Shown: positions 7,179 to 13,846 of the stretch, one piece after another
Layout of the letters: each line of letters begins with the position of its first letter
How positions within the stretch are numbered: position 1 is the stretch's first letter
Origin: Candidatus Omnitrophota bacterium
Lineage (GTDB): Bacteria; Omnitrophota; Gorgyraeia; JAGLLT01
Assembly (NCBI GenBank): GCA_030630095.1
Contig: DAOVNW010000007.1
Coordinates: 1 to 14,806, forward strand
Direction of reading: 5' to 3'
DNA: 14,806 nt
Position numbers and translations under genes: made by a program
The notes under the pieces: model-generated
The model's database searches: none
Told to the model about the DNA's origin: nothing
Seen by the model: the letters and a program-made list of their open reading frames with translations, nothing else

Positions 7179-7227
7179 TTTACGCTTTTCGCTTTTAATT
7201 TTACACTTTATATGGGGGTAAATAAAC

Positions 7228-9696
7228 ATGGCTATGTTTGAAAGATTTACTGAACGGGCACGGAGAGTTATTGTCCTGGCGAAAGAGGAGGCCAGGAAGT
7301 TTAATCACGATTACATCGGAACCGAGCACATACTTTTAGGATTAATTAAAGAAGGAAGAGGTGTGGCGGCCGCTGTTTTAAAAAATCTGGGTATGAGCCC
7401 GGATAAGATTAACTTTGAAGTTGAAAAACTGGTTAAGGCCGGCCCCTCAACTAAAATAAACGGGGACATCCCTTTTACGGCCAGGGCAAAAAAGGTAATT
7501 GAACTGGCAATGGATGAAGCCAGGTCTTTGGGCCATAATTACATCGGCACCGAACATCTCCTTCTGGGGCTTATCGCGGAAGGAGAGGGCATAGCCTCAC
7601 AGGTTCTTATAAATCTTGGCCTGGACTTAAACAGAGTCAGGCGGGAGGTTATGAATCTTTTGGGCTCCGCTACCCCGGGTTTCGCGGGATTTAACATTAA
7701 AAAACCAAAACCCGGCTATTCTCCTAACGCGGCAGCCGTGAAATCTAAAACGCCGGCTCTGGATACTTTTGGCAGAGACCTGACAAAGCTGGCTGTGGAA
7801 AATAAACTGGATCCTGTTATCGGCCGCGAAAAGGAGATTAACAGAGTAATTCAGATATTAAGCAGAAGGACTAAAAATAATCCGGTTCTTTTAGGGGAAG
7901 CCGGAGTTGGCAAGACGGCTATAGTTGAAGGGCTGGCCCAGAAGATAATCAAAGGGGATATGCCGGAACTACTGAAAGATAAGAGAGTTATTATTCTTGA
8001 CCTGGCCCTGATGGTAGCAGGTACCAAGTACCGCGGCCAGTTTGAAGAAAGAATTAAGGCCGTTCTGGATGAAATAAAAAAAGCTGAGAAGGTTATCATA
8101 TTTATTGATGAACTGCATACACTTGTCGGAGCAGGCGGGGCGGAAGGGGCCATTGATGCCTCAAATATTTTAAAACCGGCGTTAGCAAGAGGTGAAATGC
8201 AGTGCATCGGCGCCACGACGCTGGATGAGTACCGTAAGAATATTGAAAAAGACGCGGCCCTTGAGAGAAGATTTCAGACAATTATGGTTGAGCCGCCGAC
8301 CGTAGAGGAGACCGTCAAAATTTTAAAGGGGCTGAAAGAGCGTTATGAAGCCCACCACAGAATTAAAATTACGGATGAGGCGATCTCCGCGGCTGCCAAG
8401 CTATCAGACAGATACGTAAGCGCCAGGTTTTTGCCGGATAAGGCCATTGACGTAATTGACGAGGCAGGCTCCAGGGCCAGGCTGTCAGCGATGACCGCTC
8501 CTCCTGATTTAAAAAGGATGGAAAGACAAATAAAAAAACTTACCGAAGAAAAAGAGCAGTTGGTTAAAAAACAGGACTTTGAAAGGGCGGCTAAAGTAAG
8601 GGATGAAGAACGAAAGGCAAAGGATGAGTTAGAGAAGGCCAGAAGCCAGTGGCAGAAGAAAAACTCGGAGAAAGAAGTAGAGATTGGAGAGGAAGATATA
8701 GCCCAGATTATTGCCGGCTGGACAGGTATACCTATATCAAGGCTGGAAGAAAAGGAAACTGAGCGGCTGCTTCGGATGGAGGAGGAAATTCATAAAAGAG
8801 TTATAGGCCAGGACGAGGCGGTTTCGGCTATAGCCAACGCTGTCAGGCGTTCAAGGGCCGGCTTAAAAAATCCCAAGCGGCCCATAGGGTCGTTTATATT
8901 TCTTGGCCCTACCGGTGTCGGCAAGAGCCTGCTGGCCAGAGCGCTGGCTGAATTTATGTTTGGTGACGAAGAGGCCTTAATCCAGCTGGATATGTCCGAA
9001 TATATGGAAAAGTTTAACGTTTCTAGATTAGTGGGCGCACCTCCGGGATATGTCGGTTATGAGGAAGGCGGGCAGTTAACCGAAAAGGTGAGGCGCAAGC
9101 CTTACTCAGTCGTTCTTTTAGATGAAATAGAGAAGGCGCATCCTGATATTTTTAATATGCTTTTGCAGGTTTTAGAAGAGGGTAGGCTTACTGATAGCTT
9201 TGGACGGCAGGTTGACTTCAAAAATACAATACTGCTTATGACGTCAAATATCGGCGCCGACTTAATCAAAAAAAGCGGCTCTCTGGGTTTTAAGATTGAG
9301 AAGGAAGAGTTGGCCTATGAGGATATGAAGGACCGTTTGAATGAGGAGGTTAAGAAAACCTTTAAGCCGGAGTTTCTGAACCGCATTGATGATGTTATCG
9401 TTTTCCATCCTTTGAGCCGCCAAGACCTGAATAAGATTGTTGACATCGAACTAAACGAAGTCAAAGAGCGCCTGAAGGAACAGGAGATAGTTATTGAAAT
9501 AACGAAGGGGGCTAAAGTGTTTCTTATAGAAAAAGGTTTTGATCCGCTATTTGGAGCCAGGCCGCTCAAAAGGACTATAGCGCGTTATTTAGAGGACCCC
9601 TTAGCCCAGGTTCTTCTAAAAGGTGAAATAAAAAAAGGACAGACAACGGCCATAGAAGAAAAAGATGGACGCCTTGTCTTTAAAAATACTACATAA
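7228..9696 (+). CDS. clpC: ClpC: AAA+ unfoldase of the ClpCP protease
   Basis: This cytoplasmic hexameric unfoldase feeds substrates, including phosphoarginine-marked proteins, to ClpP. The 822 residues follow the ClpC plan. A double Clp N-domain (about 1-145) shows the repeated Y-I-G-T-E-H-I/L-L-L-G-L-I at 29-40 and 105-116. The first AAA module has Walker A G-E-A-G-V-G-K-T (223-230) and Walker B around I-F-I-D-E-L-H (291-297). A short middle domain carries a UVR motif (about 447-470, F-E-R-A-A-K-V-R-D-E). The second AAA module has G-P-T-G-V-G-K-S (560-567) and V-V-L-L-D-E-I-E (628-635). The L-G-F loop (686-688) predicts docking to ClpP, so it is a protease subunit rather than a ClpB disaggregase. 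ATG 7228 is kept over ATG 7234 because of ribosome-site spacing. No ClpP is encoded here. Confidence 0.96.
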   Translation: MAMFERFTERARRVIVLAKEEARKFNHDYIGTEHILLGLIKEGRGVAAAVLKNLGMSPDKINFEVEKLVKAGPSTKINGDIPFTARAKKVIELAMDEARSLGHNYIGTEHLLLGLIAEGEGIASQVLINLGLDLNRVRREVMNLLGSATPGFAGFNIKKPKPGYSPNAAAVKSKTPALDTFGRDLTKLAVENKLDPVIGREKEINRVIQILSRRTKNNPVLLGEAGVGKTAIVEGLAQKIIKGDMPELLKDKRVIILDLALMVAGTKYRGQFEERIKAVLDEIKKAEKVIIFIDELHTLVGAGGAEGAIDASNILKPALARGEMQCIGATTLDEYRKNIEKDAALERRFQTIMVEPPTVEETVKILKGLKERYEAHHRIKITDEAISAAAKLSDRYVSARFLPDKAIDVIDEAGSRARLSAMTAPPDLKRMERQIKKLTEEKEQLVKKQDFERAAKVRDEERKAKDELEKARSQWQKKNSEKEVEIGEEDIAQIIAGWTGIPISRLEEKETERLLRMEEEIHKRVIGQDEAVSAIANAVRRSRAGLKNPKRPIGSFIFLGPTGVGKSLLARALAEFMFGDEEALIQLDMSEYMEKFNVSRLVGAPPGYVGYEEGGQLTEKVRRKPYSVVLLDEIEKAHPDIFNMLLQVLEEGRLTDSFGRQVDFKNTILLMTSNIGADLIKKSGSLGFKIEKEELAYEDMKDRLNEEVKKTFKPEFLNRIDDVIVFHPLSRQDLNKIVDIELNEVKERLKEQEIVIEITKGAKVFLIEKGFDPLFGARPLKRTIARYLEDPLAQVLLKGEIKKGQTTAIEEKDGRLVFKNTT

Positions 9697-9709
9697 GTAG
9701 AAATTTTTA

Positions 9710-11386
9710 ATGAAACTACTGTCCAGGGATAGGATTTTAATAAAGCTTATTTTACTTTCTCTCTTTACGCTAACTATAATTCTTTATCTGGCTTCAAAGG
9801 AGAAGGAACTGCTTGATGATTTTAAGTCTTATCTCGAAATAGAGATGAGGCAGGCCTTACTGCGTGAGGTAAAAATTAGCGGCATCAGCGGCGGGATATT
9901 TACCCCCGTCGCTTTACAAGAAGTTAAAATTAGCAACAGCTTGAGTAACCCGGATACCTTTTTATCTATAGAGCGGGTTGAGGTTAATAAGAGGATCTGG
10001 GATCTGTTCTTTCTTAAAAAAGGCTTACGGGGCACTTTGGTTTTAAAGGTTGAAGACGCCTCCCTGTTTATCTTTGGCGGTATGGGCCCGTGGATAAAAA
10101 ATCAGAGCGGAGTAATAACTTTAGATAAAGACAAAGAGCTTCTTAGTATTAACCTGGCCAATGAGTTTTACCGTTTTACAGGCAAAGCGGCCAATATTTA
10201 CGGCAGTCCTTTTCTTGATATGAAGTTAAGGGTTAACTCAAGCTTTGTGAAAGGGGAGATTGGCATTGAAGGTAATCCAAACCTTCCCAGCATAACGGCT
10301 GACCTGAATCTGTTTGGACTGGTTTCCGCCACCTTTAATAATCTTGTTAGAATTGATAAGGAAAAAATCTTTTTTGATAATCTGATAATCCAGGAGCAAT
10401 ATTTCGCCACAGGAGAAATTGATTTAGAAAAGGACGAGGCTAAGTTTAGCGTGACCCTGGATAATAATGAAAAAATAAACATTAGCTTTAAGTCAACAGA
10501 CAGCCTTAATTACCTGGGACTAATTGAAGTTAGTCATCTTAAGATTAAAGATACTGATGTAGACGTTAACTGTGAAATGAAAGTGGATGTAAATAAAGGC
10601 ACGGACGGCGCGATAGATAAAATCAAGGGAGAGCTTAACACCAGTGCCTTTATCGTCAATTATGAGCCCTTTAATGATATAAGCGCCGCCTTTACCTATA
10701 CTGAAGACAGTTTTACGATAGATTATCTGAAAATAGGGGATAGCTTTGGCCTCCGGGGGCTTGTTTCATTTGATGAGCCGGAGGCTATCGATATGTTCTT
10801 TGAGCTTAAGGACTTCACGGTGGAAAATCTATCGAAGTTTTCCTTTGTGCCGGACAATTTTAACTTTGCATCTACAATAAGCGCTGAAGTGAACATTAAA
10901 GGTAATCCCGTGAAGTCCTATGTTAAAATTCACCTTACGTCTACCAAGGGCAATATGAATGACATTTTGTTTGACTCTATTATGATTACCTTAGAGGGGA
11001 ATTACCCCGTTTTAAAGTATAGAGATTCACGTATAAATAGAGGTGAGGGGTATTTGCCTGTGGCAGGCTGGGTGGACTTCAGGAAGATAAAGACCGGCAA
11101 CCTCTTTGAGGATACGATTATAACATCAGATGAAGAAACGATTATCTGGGAGGGATGGGATATCACTAAAAAACGCTATGAAAAAGAGGTGAGCCTGCGT
11201 AAGTCAGTTAAGGAGGGAATAAGCGTTTTGTATAGAGGTTATCTGAATGATGAGACGCAGTCCGCGGACGATGACCATAAGGATACGATTGAGCTGGAGT
11301 ACGGAATTTTGGAGAATCAGAGTCTAAAGATGAAATTAAAAAAAGATGAGGAGTTCTTTGGGCTTGAAAACAAGATCAGGTTTTAG
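9710..11386 (+). CDS. Membrane-anchored AsmA/TamB-like protein (short form), candidate inter-membrane lipid transfer factor
   Basis: The 558-residue protein has a basic start and a single N-terminal membrane helix (about 10-29), then a long, almost entirely beta-strand-like region that would face the periplasm. Residues 50-100 (V-K-I-S-G-I-S-G-G-I-F-T-P-V, later T-F-L-S-I-E-R-V-E-V) look like the opening of AsmA/TamB proteins. The last about 75 residues alternate as V-S-L-R-K-S-V, L-Y-R-G-Y-L, I-E-L-E-Y-G-I and end in I-R-F. This resembles the TamB C-terminal domain, which finishes with a terminal aromatic. TamB and its relatives form open beta grooves that carry phospholipids between membranes. 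At 558 residues it is much shorter than classical TamB (above 1000). It lies 13 bases after clpC with no clear ribosome site and overlaps mlaE. The family call rests on pattern recognition, and an unrelated beta-rich protein remains possible. Confidence 0.55.
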   Translation: MKLLSRDRILIKLILLSLFTLTIILYLASKEKELLDDFKSYLEIEMRQALLREVKISGISGGIFTPVALQEVKISNSLSNPDTFLSIERVEVNKRIWDLFFLKKGLRGTLVLKVEDASLFIFGGMGPWIKNQSGVITLDKDKELLSINLANEFYRFTGKAANIYGSPFLDMKLRVNSSFVKGEIGIEGNPNLPSITADLNLFGLVSATFNNLVRIDKEKIFFDNLIIQEQYFATGEIDLEKDEAKFSVTLDNNEKINISFKSTDSLNYLGLIEVSHLKIKDTDVDVNCEMKVDVNKGTDGAIDKIKGELNTSAFIVNYEPFNDISAAFTYTEDSFTIDYLKIGDSFGLRGLVSFDEPEAIDMFFELKDFTVENLSKFSFVPDNFNFASTISAEVNIKGNPVKSYVKIHLTSTKGNMNDILFDSIMITLEGNYPVLKYRDSRINRGEGYLPVAGWVDFRKIKTGNLFEDTIITSDEETIIWEGWDITKKRYEKEVSLRKSVKEGISVLYRGYLNDETQSADDDHKDTIELEYGILENQSLKMKLKKDEEFFGLENKIRF

Positions 11387-12179
11387 AAGAAAAAATTTAG
11401 AAATTACCTTTATTCTTTTAGGCCGGAGATTTATTTCAGCCTTGTTTTATCTGGGTGGAATTTCTCTGCTCTTTTTAAGAACCCTGGCAAGTATCTTTAG
11501 GAGGTTTGTCAGGAAAAGGCAGCTGCTTGACCAGTTAAATAAGGTTGGAGTAAATAGTATTCTGATTGTTTTTTTGGTAACTATATTTACGGGCATTGTT
11601 CTGGCCTTACAGAGCGCCTATGCTTTCAAAAAGTTTGATGCCGCCATTTTTATACCGGGCATGGTGGCCCTGTCAATGACCAGAGAACTGGGGCCTGTTT
11701 TGACGGCTTTAATAATCGCCGGCCGCGTGGGAGCTTCGATGACGGCTGAGATAGGCACAATGAAAGTTACCGAGCAAATTGACGCCTTAGAAAGCCTGGC
11801 CTCTGATCCTGTAAGTTTTTTGGTGTCGCCCAGATTTCTTGCTTTATTGATTGCTATGCCGCTTTTGACCATTTGCGGTGATTTTGTAGGTATGTTGGGC
11901 GGCTATATGGTGGGCGCCTGGAAGTTGTCCATCGGCTCGACTATGTATATAAACAAGACCTTTGAGGCGCTGGTTTACAAAGATGTATTTACCGGTTTGA
12001 TAAAATCCGTATTTTTCGCGATGATAATTGCCGTAGTTTCCTGTTATGAAGGCATGCGTACCTCGGGAGGAGCTGAAGGGGTAGGTAAGTCGACGACTAC
12101 GTCCGTCGTCGTATCTTTTGTACTAATTTTGACCTTCGACTGTTTCTTTACAGCATTGTTTTATTTTGTGTTTGAATAA
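11346..12179 (+). CDS. mlaE: MlaE-type ABC transporter permease (MCE/phospholipid transport)
   Basis: This is the inner-membrane permease of an MCE transporter moving phospholipids between the inner and outer membranes. The 277 residues contain the family signature R-E-L-G-P-V-L-T-A-L (113-122) followed by A-G-R-V-G-A-S-M-T-A-E-I-G-T-M-K-V-T-E-Q-I-D-A-L (125-148). About five hydrophobic segments are visible (near 70-90, 104-128, 163-188, 218-236 and 252-274), with an amphipathic N-terminal helix before them. The start is uncertain. ATG 11346 lies 41 bases inside the preceding gene without a good ribosome site. AGGAG at 11349-11353 would instead suit a TTG start at 11364, shortening the protein by six residues without loss of conserved sequence. 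mlaF follows directly. Confidence 0.92.
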   Translation: MRSSLGLKTRSGFRRKNLEITFILLGRRFISALFYLGGISLLFLRTLASIFRRFVRKRQLLDQLNKVGVNSILIVFLVTIFTGIVLALQSAYAFKKFDAAIFIPGMVALSMTRELGPVLTALIIAGRVGASMTAEIGTMKVTEQIDALESLASDPVSFLVSPRFLALLIAMPLLTICGDFVGMLGGYMVGAWKLSIGSTMYINKTFEALVYKDVFTGLIKSVFFAMIIAVVSCYEGMRTSGGAEGVGKSTTTSVVVSFVLILTFDCFFTALFYFVFE

Positions 12180-12191
12180 GGAATAATTACC

Positions 12192-12974
12192 GTGATAGAG
12201 ATAAAAAAACTGTGTAAATCATTTGATAACGTGAAGGTGTTAGATAATATCTCGCTTACTATAAAGACCGGGGAGACGATGGTTGTAATCGGGCGTTCAG
12301 GAGTAGGTAAGAGTGTTTTGCTCAAACATATTATAGGGATATTAGCGCCTGACTCGGGCGAGGTTGTTATCGATGGTAAAAATGTCAGCCGGCTGAGACA
12401 GGATGAGCTTAATGAAGTCAGGCTGGAAATGGGAATGCTTTTTCAGGGCGCGGCTCTCTTTGATTCAATGACGGTCGGGGAAAATGTAGGTTTTTTATTA
12501 AGAGAACATACGGATCTGAGCAAAGAGGAGATAGAGAAAAAGGTAAAGGAGTCTCTGGCTATTATCGGCTTAAGGGGCATAGAGAATCTTATGCCGGTTT
12601 CTTTGAGCGGAGGGATGAAAAAAAGGGTAGGCCTGGCCAGGGCTATTTGTTCAGAGAGCGTAAAGATTGTACTTTATGATGAGCCGACGACCGGCTTAGA
12701 CCCCATTATGGGGGACGCCATAAATAATCTGATTATTTCTTTACACGATAAATTAAAGATTACCTCTGTAGCCGTTACTCACGATATGGTCAGCGCTTAC
12801 AAAATTGCCGACAGGATTGCTATGCTATATAAAGGTGAGATTATTGCCGTCGGCACTCCGGATGAAATAAAAAACACGGCAGACCCTTTTGTCCGCCAGT
12901 TTATTACCGGTGCCGCGCGCGGACCGATAACCGAGGGGAAGGCTTTGAAAGAATTTAAGCTGAAAGAGGTTTAA
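12192..12974 (+). CDS. mlaF: MlaF-type ABC transporter ATP-binding protein
   Basis: This ATPase of the MCE phospholipid transporter pairs with MlaE on the cytoplasmic side. The 260 residues contain Walker A G-R-S-G-V-G-K-S (34-41), the Q-loop segment F-Q-G-A-A-L-F-D-S-M-T-V (84-95) typical of MlaF/Mkl ATPases, the signature L-S-G-G-M-K-K-R-V-G-L-A-R-A (138-151), Walker B I-V-L-Y-D-E-P-T-T-G-L-D-P (159-171) and V-T-H-D (195-198). L-S-G-G-M-K-K-R-V separates this group from ordinary L-S-G-G-Q importers. The start is GTG, with AAGGA (12178-12182) 9 bases upstream overlapping the mlaE stop. The C-terminal tail after about 240 may cover the place where MlaB binds in Proteobacteria. No mlaB is present in this window. 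Confidence 0.93.
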   Translation: MIEIKKLCKSFDNVKVLDNISLTIKTGETMVVIGRSGVGKSVLLKHIIGILAPDSGEVVIDGKNVSRLRQDELNEVRLEMGMLFQGAALFDSMTVGENVGFLLREHTDLSKEEIEKKVKESLAIIGLRGIENLMPVSLSGGMKKRVGLARAICSESVKIVLYDEPTTGLDPIMGDAINNLIISLHDKLKITSVAVTHDMVSAYKIADRIAMLYKGEIIAVGTPDEIKNTADPFVRQFITGAARGPITEGKALKEFKLKEV

Positions 12975-12982
12975 ATAAAAAG

Positions 12983-13107
12983 TTCCGTCTCGAAAGATAT
13001 CACAAAATTCTCTTCCCCGCGGGATCTGAAATATTCTCGGGACTAAATCCTGGGAATTTCACAGTGTAAAATTCCAGAGGGCGACAATTTTGTGACTCTC
13101 GGCGGAA
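12983..13107. other. Nested inverted-repeat element between mlaF and mlaD (possible structured RNA, attenuator or MITE-like insertion)
   Basis: The 200-base spacer 12975-13174 holds no gene. TTCCG (12983-12987) pairs with CGGAA (13103-13107), and TCACAAAATT (13000-13009) pairs perfectly with AATTTTGTGA (13086-13095). Between them lie the palindrome CCCGCGGG (13016-13023) and a 23-base near-palindrome (13053-13075). Together they could fold into one outer stem enclosing smaller hairpins. No T run follows, so it is not a standard intrinsic terminator. I see no clear target-site duplication, so insertion is only one option. Its placement inside an operon that normally keeps mlaE-F-D together suggests a regulatory or differential-expression role. 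Confidence 0.55.
13053..13075. other. 23-base near-palindrome (operator or hairpin)
   Basis: GGAATTTCACA (13053-13063) and TGTAAAATTCC (13065-13075) are inverse complements around a central G, with one C/A mismatch. As DNA it resembles a symmetric operator. As RNA the loop would be too small unless inner pairs open. It sits inside the larger nested repeat at 12983-13107. Confidence 0.5.
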
Positions 13108-13123
13108 TTAATTCAGACTTATT

Positions 13124-13150
13124 ATTTACGCAAGCTTTGCTTTCGTAAAT
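13124..13150. other. Hairpin in the leader of mlaD
   Basis: ATTTACG (13124-13130) pairs with CGTAAAT (13144-13150), and inner CAA/TTG pairing around GCT can extend the stem. It ends 12 bases before the AAGGGGGG ribosome-binding candidate (13163-13170), so it could affect translation of mlaD. The stem half CGTAAA echoes the heptamers found before clpC, possibly by chance. Confidence 0.4.
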
Positions 13151-13174
13151 GATGTCTTCATTAAGGGGGGCGCA

Positions 13175-13846
13175 ATGTCTAAAACAAATTTAGAGTTAAG
13201 GGTGGGGATATTTGTTTTGGCCGGGATGGTTATTTTTATCTGGATGGTTTTTTCAATCGGGAATTTTGATCTGGTAAATAAGGGATATCGCGTCAGGGTA
13301 AGGTTTAATGACGTGGCCGGCCTGGAAGCCGGGGCGCCGGTTGATCTGGCAGGTGTTGAGGCGGGCAAGATAAGGTCTTTAAATATCGTTTACGATAAGA
13401 GGTTGAATAAGAAAATGGTAGAGCTGATACTCTCGATTAAGGAAGGGATGGAAATAAGAAAAAATGCCGCGGTCTCGCTTAAACGTCTTGGCCTGATGGG
13501 TGAGCAATATGTTCATCTGTCGCTGGGAACTGAAGGCGCCGGGCCTATTAAAAATAACGGGCTTTTGTATGGGGATGATATGATTAGCATAGAGGATGTT
13601 ACAAAGGAAGTATATTCCGCTACCAAAGAATTAAAAAAGGTGATGCGCTCTGTAAACGACCTGGTGGGAGACGAAGAGTTTCGCTGTGACATAAAGGAGA
13701 CGGCTTCCAATACGAGAAAGGCAAGCGCCAATCTGGAGGAGATGACTTCTGATATCAAAGAACGCCCGTGGAAACTTCTTATCGCGCCCAAAGAAAGCAA
13801 AAGGGATAGAAAAAAACAAGGTTATGTCCTGGAAGAGCGTTACTAA
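13175..13846 (+). CDS. mlaD: MlaD-family MCE-domain protein, inner-membrane anchored
   Basis: This is the substrate-binding component of the MCE transporter. It is anchored in the inner membrane and forms a ring with a lipid channel on the periplasmic side. The 223 residues begin with L-E-L-R-V-G-I-F-V-L-A-G and one membrane helix (about 11-29). A single MCE domain follows (about 38-118), with F-N-D-V-A-G-L-E-A-G-A-P-V (44-56), V-E-A-G-K-I (61-66) and G-L-M-G-E-Q-Y-V-H-L (106-115). A helical, probably coiled-coil tail (about 140-195) ends in R-P-W-K-L-L, a motif common near the end of such proteins. Length is close to E. coli MlaD (183) plus the tail. AAGGGGGG (13163-13170) supports the start. 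It is split from mlaF by a structured 200-base spacer and overlaps radA by one base. Confidence 0.92.
   Translation: MSKTNLELRVGIFVLAGMVIFIWMVFSIGNFDLVNKGYRVRVRFNDVAGLEAGAPVDLAGVEAGKIRSLNIVYDKRLNKKMVELILSIKEGMEIRKNAAVSLKRLGLMGEQYVHLSLGTEGAGPIKNNGLLYGDDMISIEDVTKEVYSATKELKKVMRSVNDLVGDEEFRCDIKETASNTRKASANLEEMTSDIKERPWKLLIAPKESKRDRKKQGYVLEERY

Larger units (their letters stand above)
6895..7192. repeat. Long-range inverted repeat within the spacer upstream of clpC
   Basis: Bases 6895-6914 (starting GCGAAAAG, ending AATTATA) are the inverse complement of 7173-7192 at 19 of 20 positions. The single difference (T6903 opposite G7184) would be a G-U pair in RNA. A second perfect 14-base pair, 6899-6912 with 7196-7209, competes with it. 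The right arm contains the candidate clpC -10 box. The arms are AT-rich, so stability is uncertain and the pairing may be a by-product of heptamer expansion. Confidence 0.6.
6815..7227. repeat. 413-base AT-rich spacer built from tandem and inverted heptamers
   Basis: No gene is visible here and stop codons occur in all frames. The plus strand is strongly purine-rich. In-register heptamers of the form GCGTAAA, GTGTAAA or GTGAAAA run at 6820-6847 (four units) and 6960-6994 (five units, the first GTGCAAA). Two units lie at 6895-6908 and degenerate ones at 7099-7130. A 30-base perfect direct repeat results (6820-6849 and 6967-6996). A 22-base repeat beginning AAAATTAAAAAGATTT occurs at 6919-6940 and 7005-7026. 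The same heptamers appear inverted, again in register, at 7179-7206. The spacer must contain the end of the mcsB transcript or the start of clpC transcription, but no classic GC-rich terminator is present. Function unknown. Confidence 0.85.

Noticed and set aside
6820..7206. CtsR-type operators (heptads of the RGTCAAA kind) before clpC
   Set aside because: The heptamers here lack the GTCAAA core and are packed with 7-base rather than 10-base periodicity. No ctsR gene is in the window. The resemblance is only that both are AT-rich heptads.
6820..7206. Replication origin with iterons or DnaA boxes
   Set aside because: No TTATCCACA-like boxes, no dnaA/dnaN neighbours and no partition genes. AT-richness plus repeats alone is not enough.
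7201..7227. lac-like promoter (TTTACACTTTATATGG) directly before clpC
   Set aside because: The -10 for this -35 would fall on the start codon, leaving no leader or ribosome site.
7851..8216. Minus-strand 121-residue open frame inside clpC
   Set aside because: It is antisense to the first AAA module of clpC, an artefact of codon composition.
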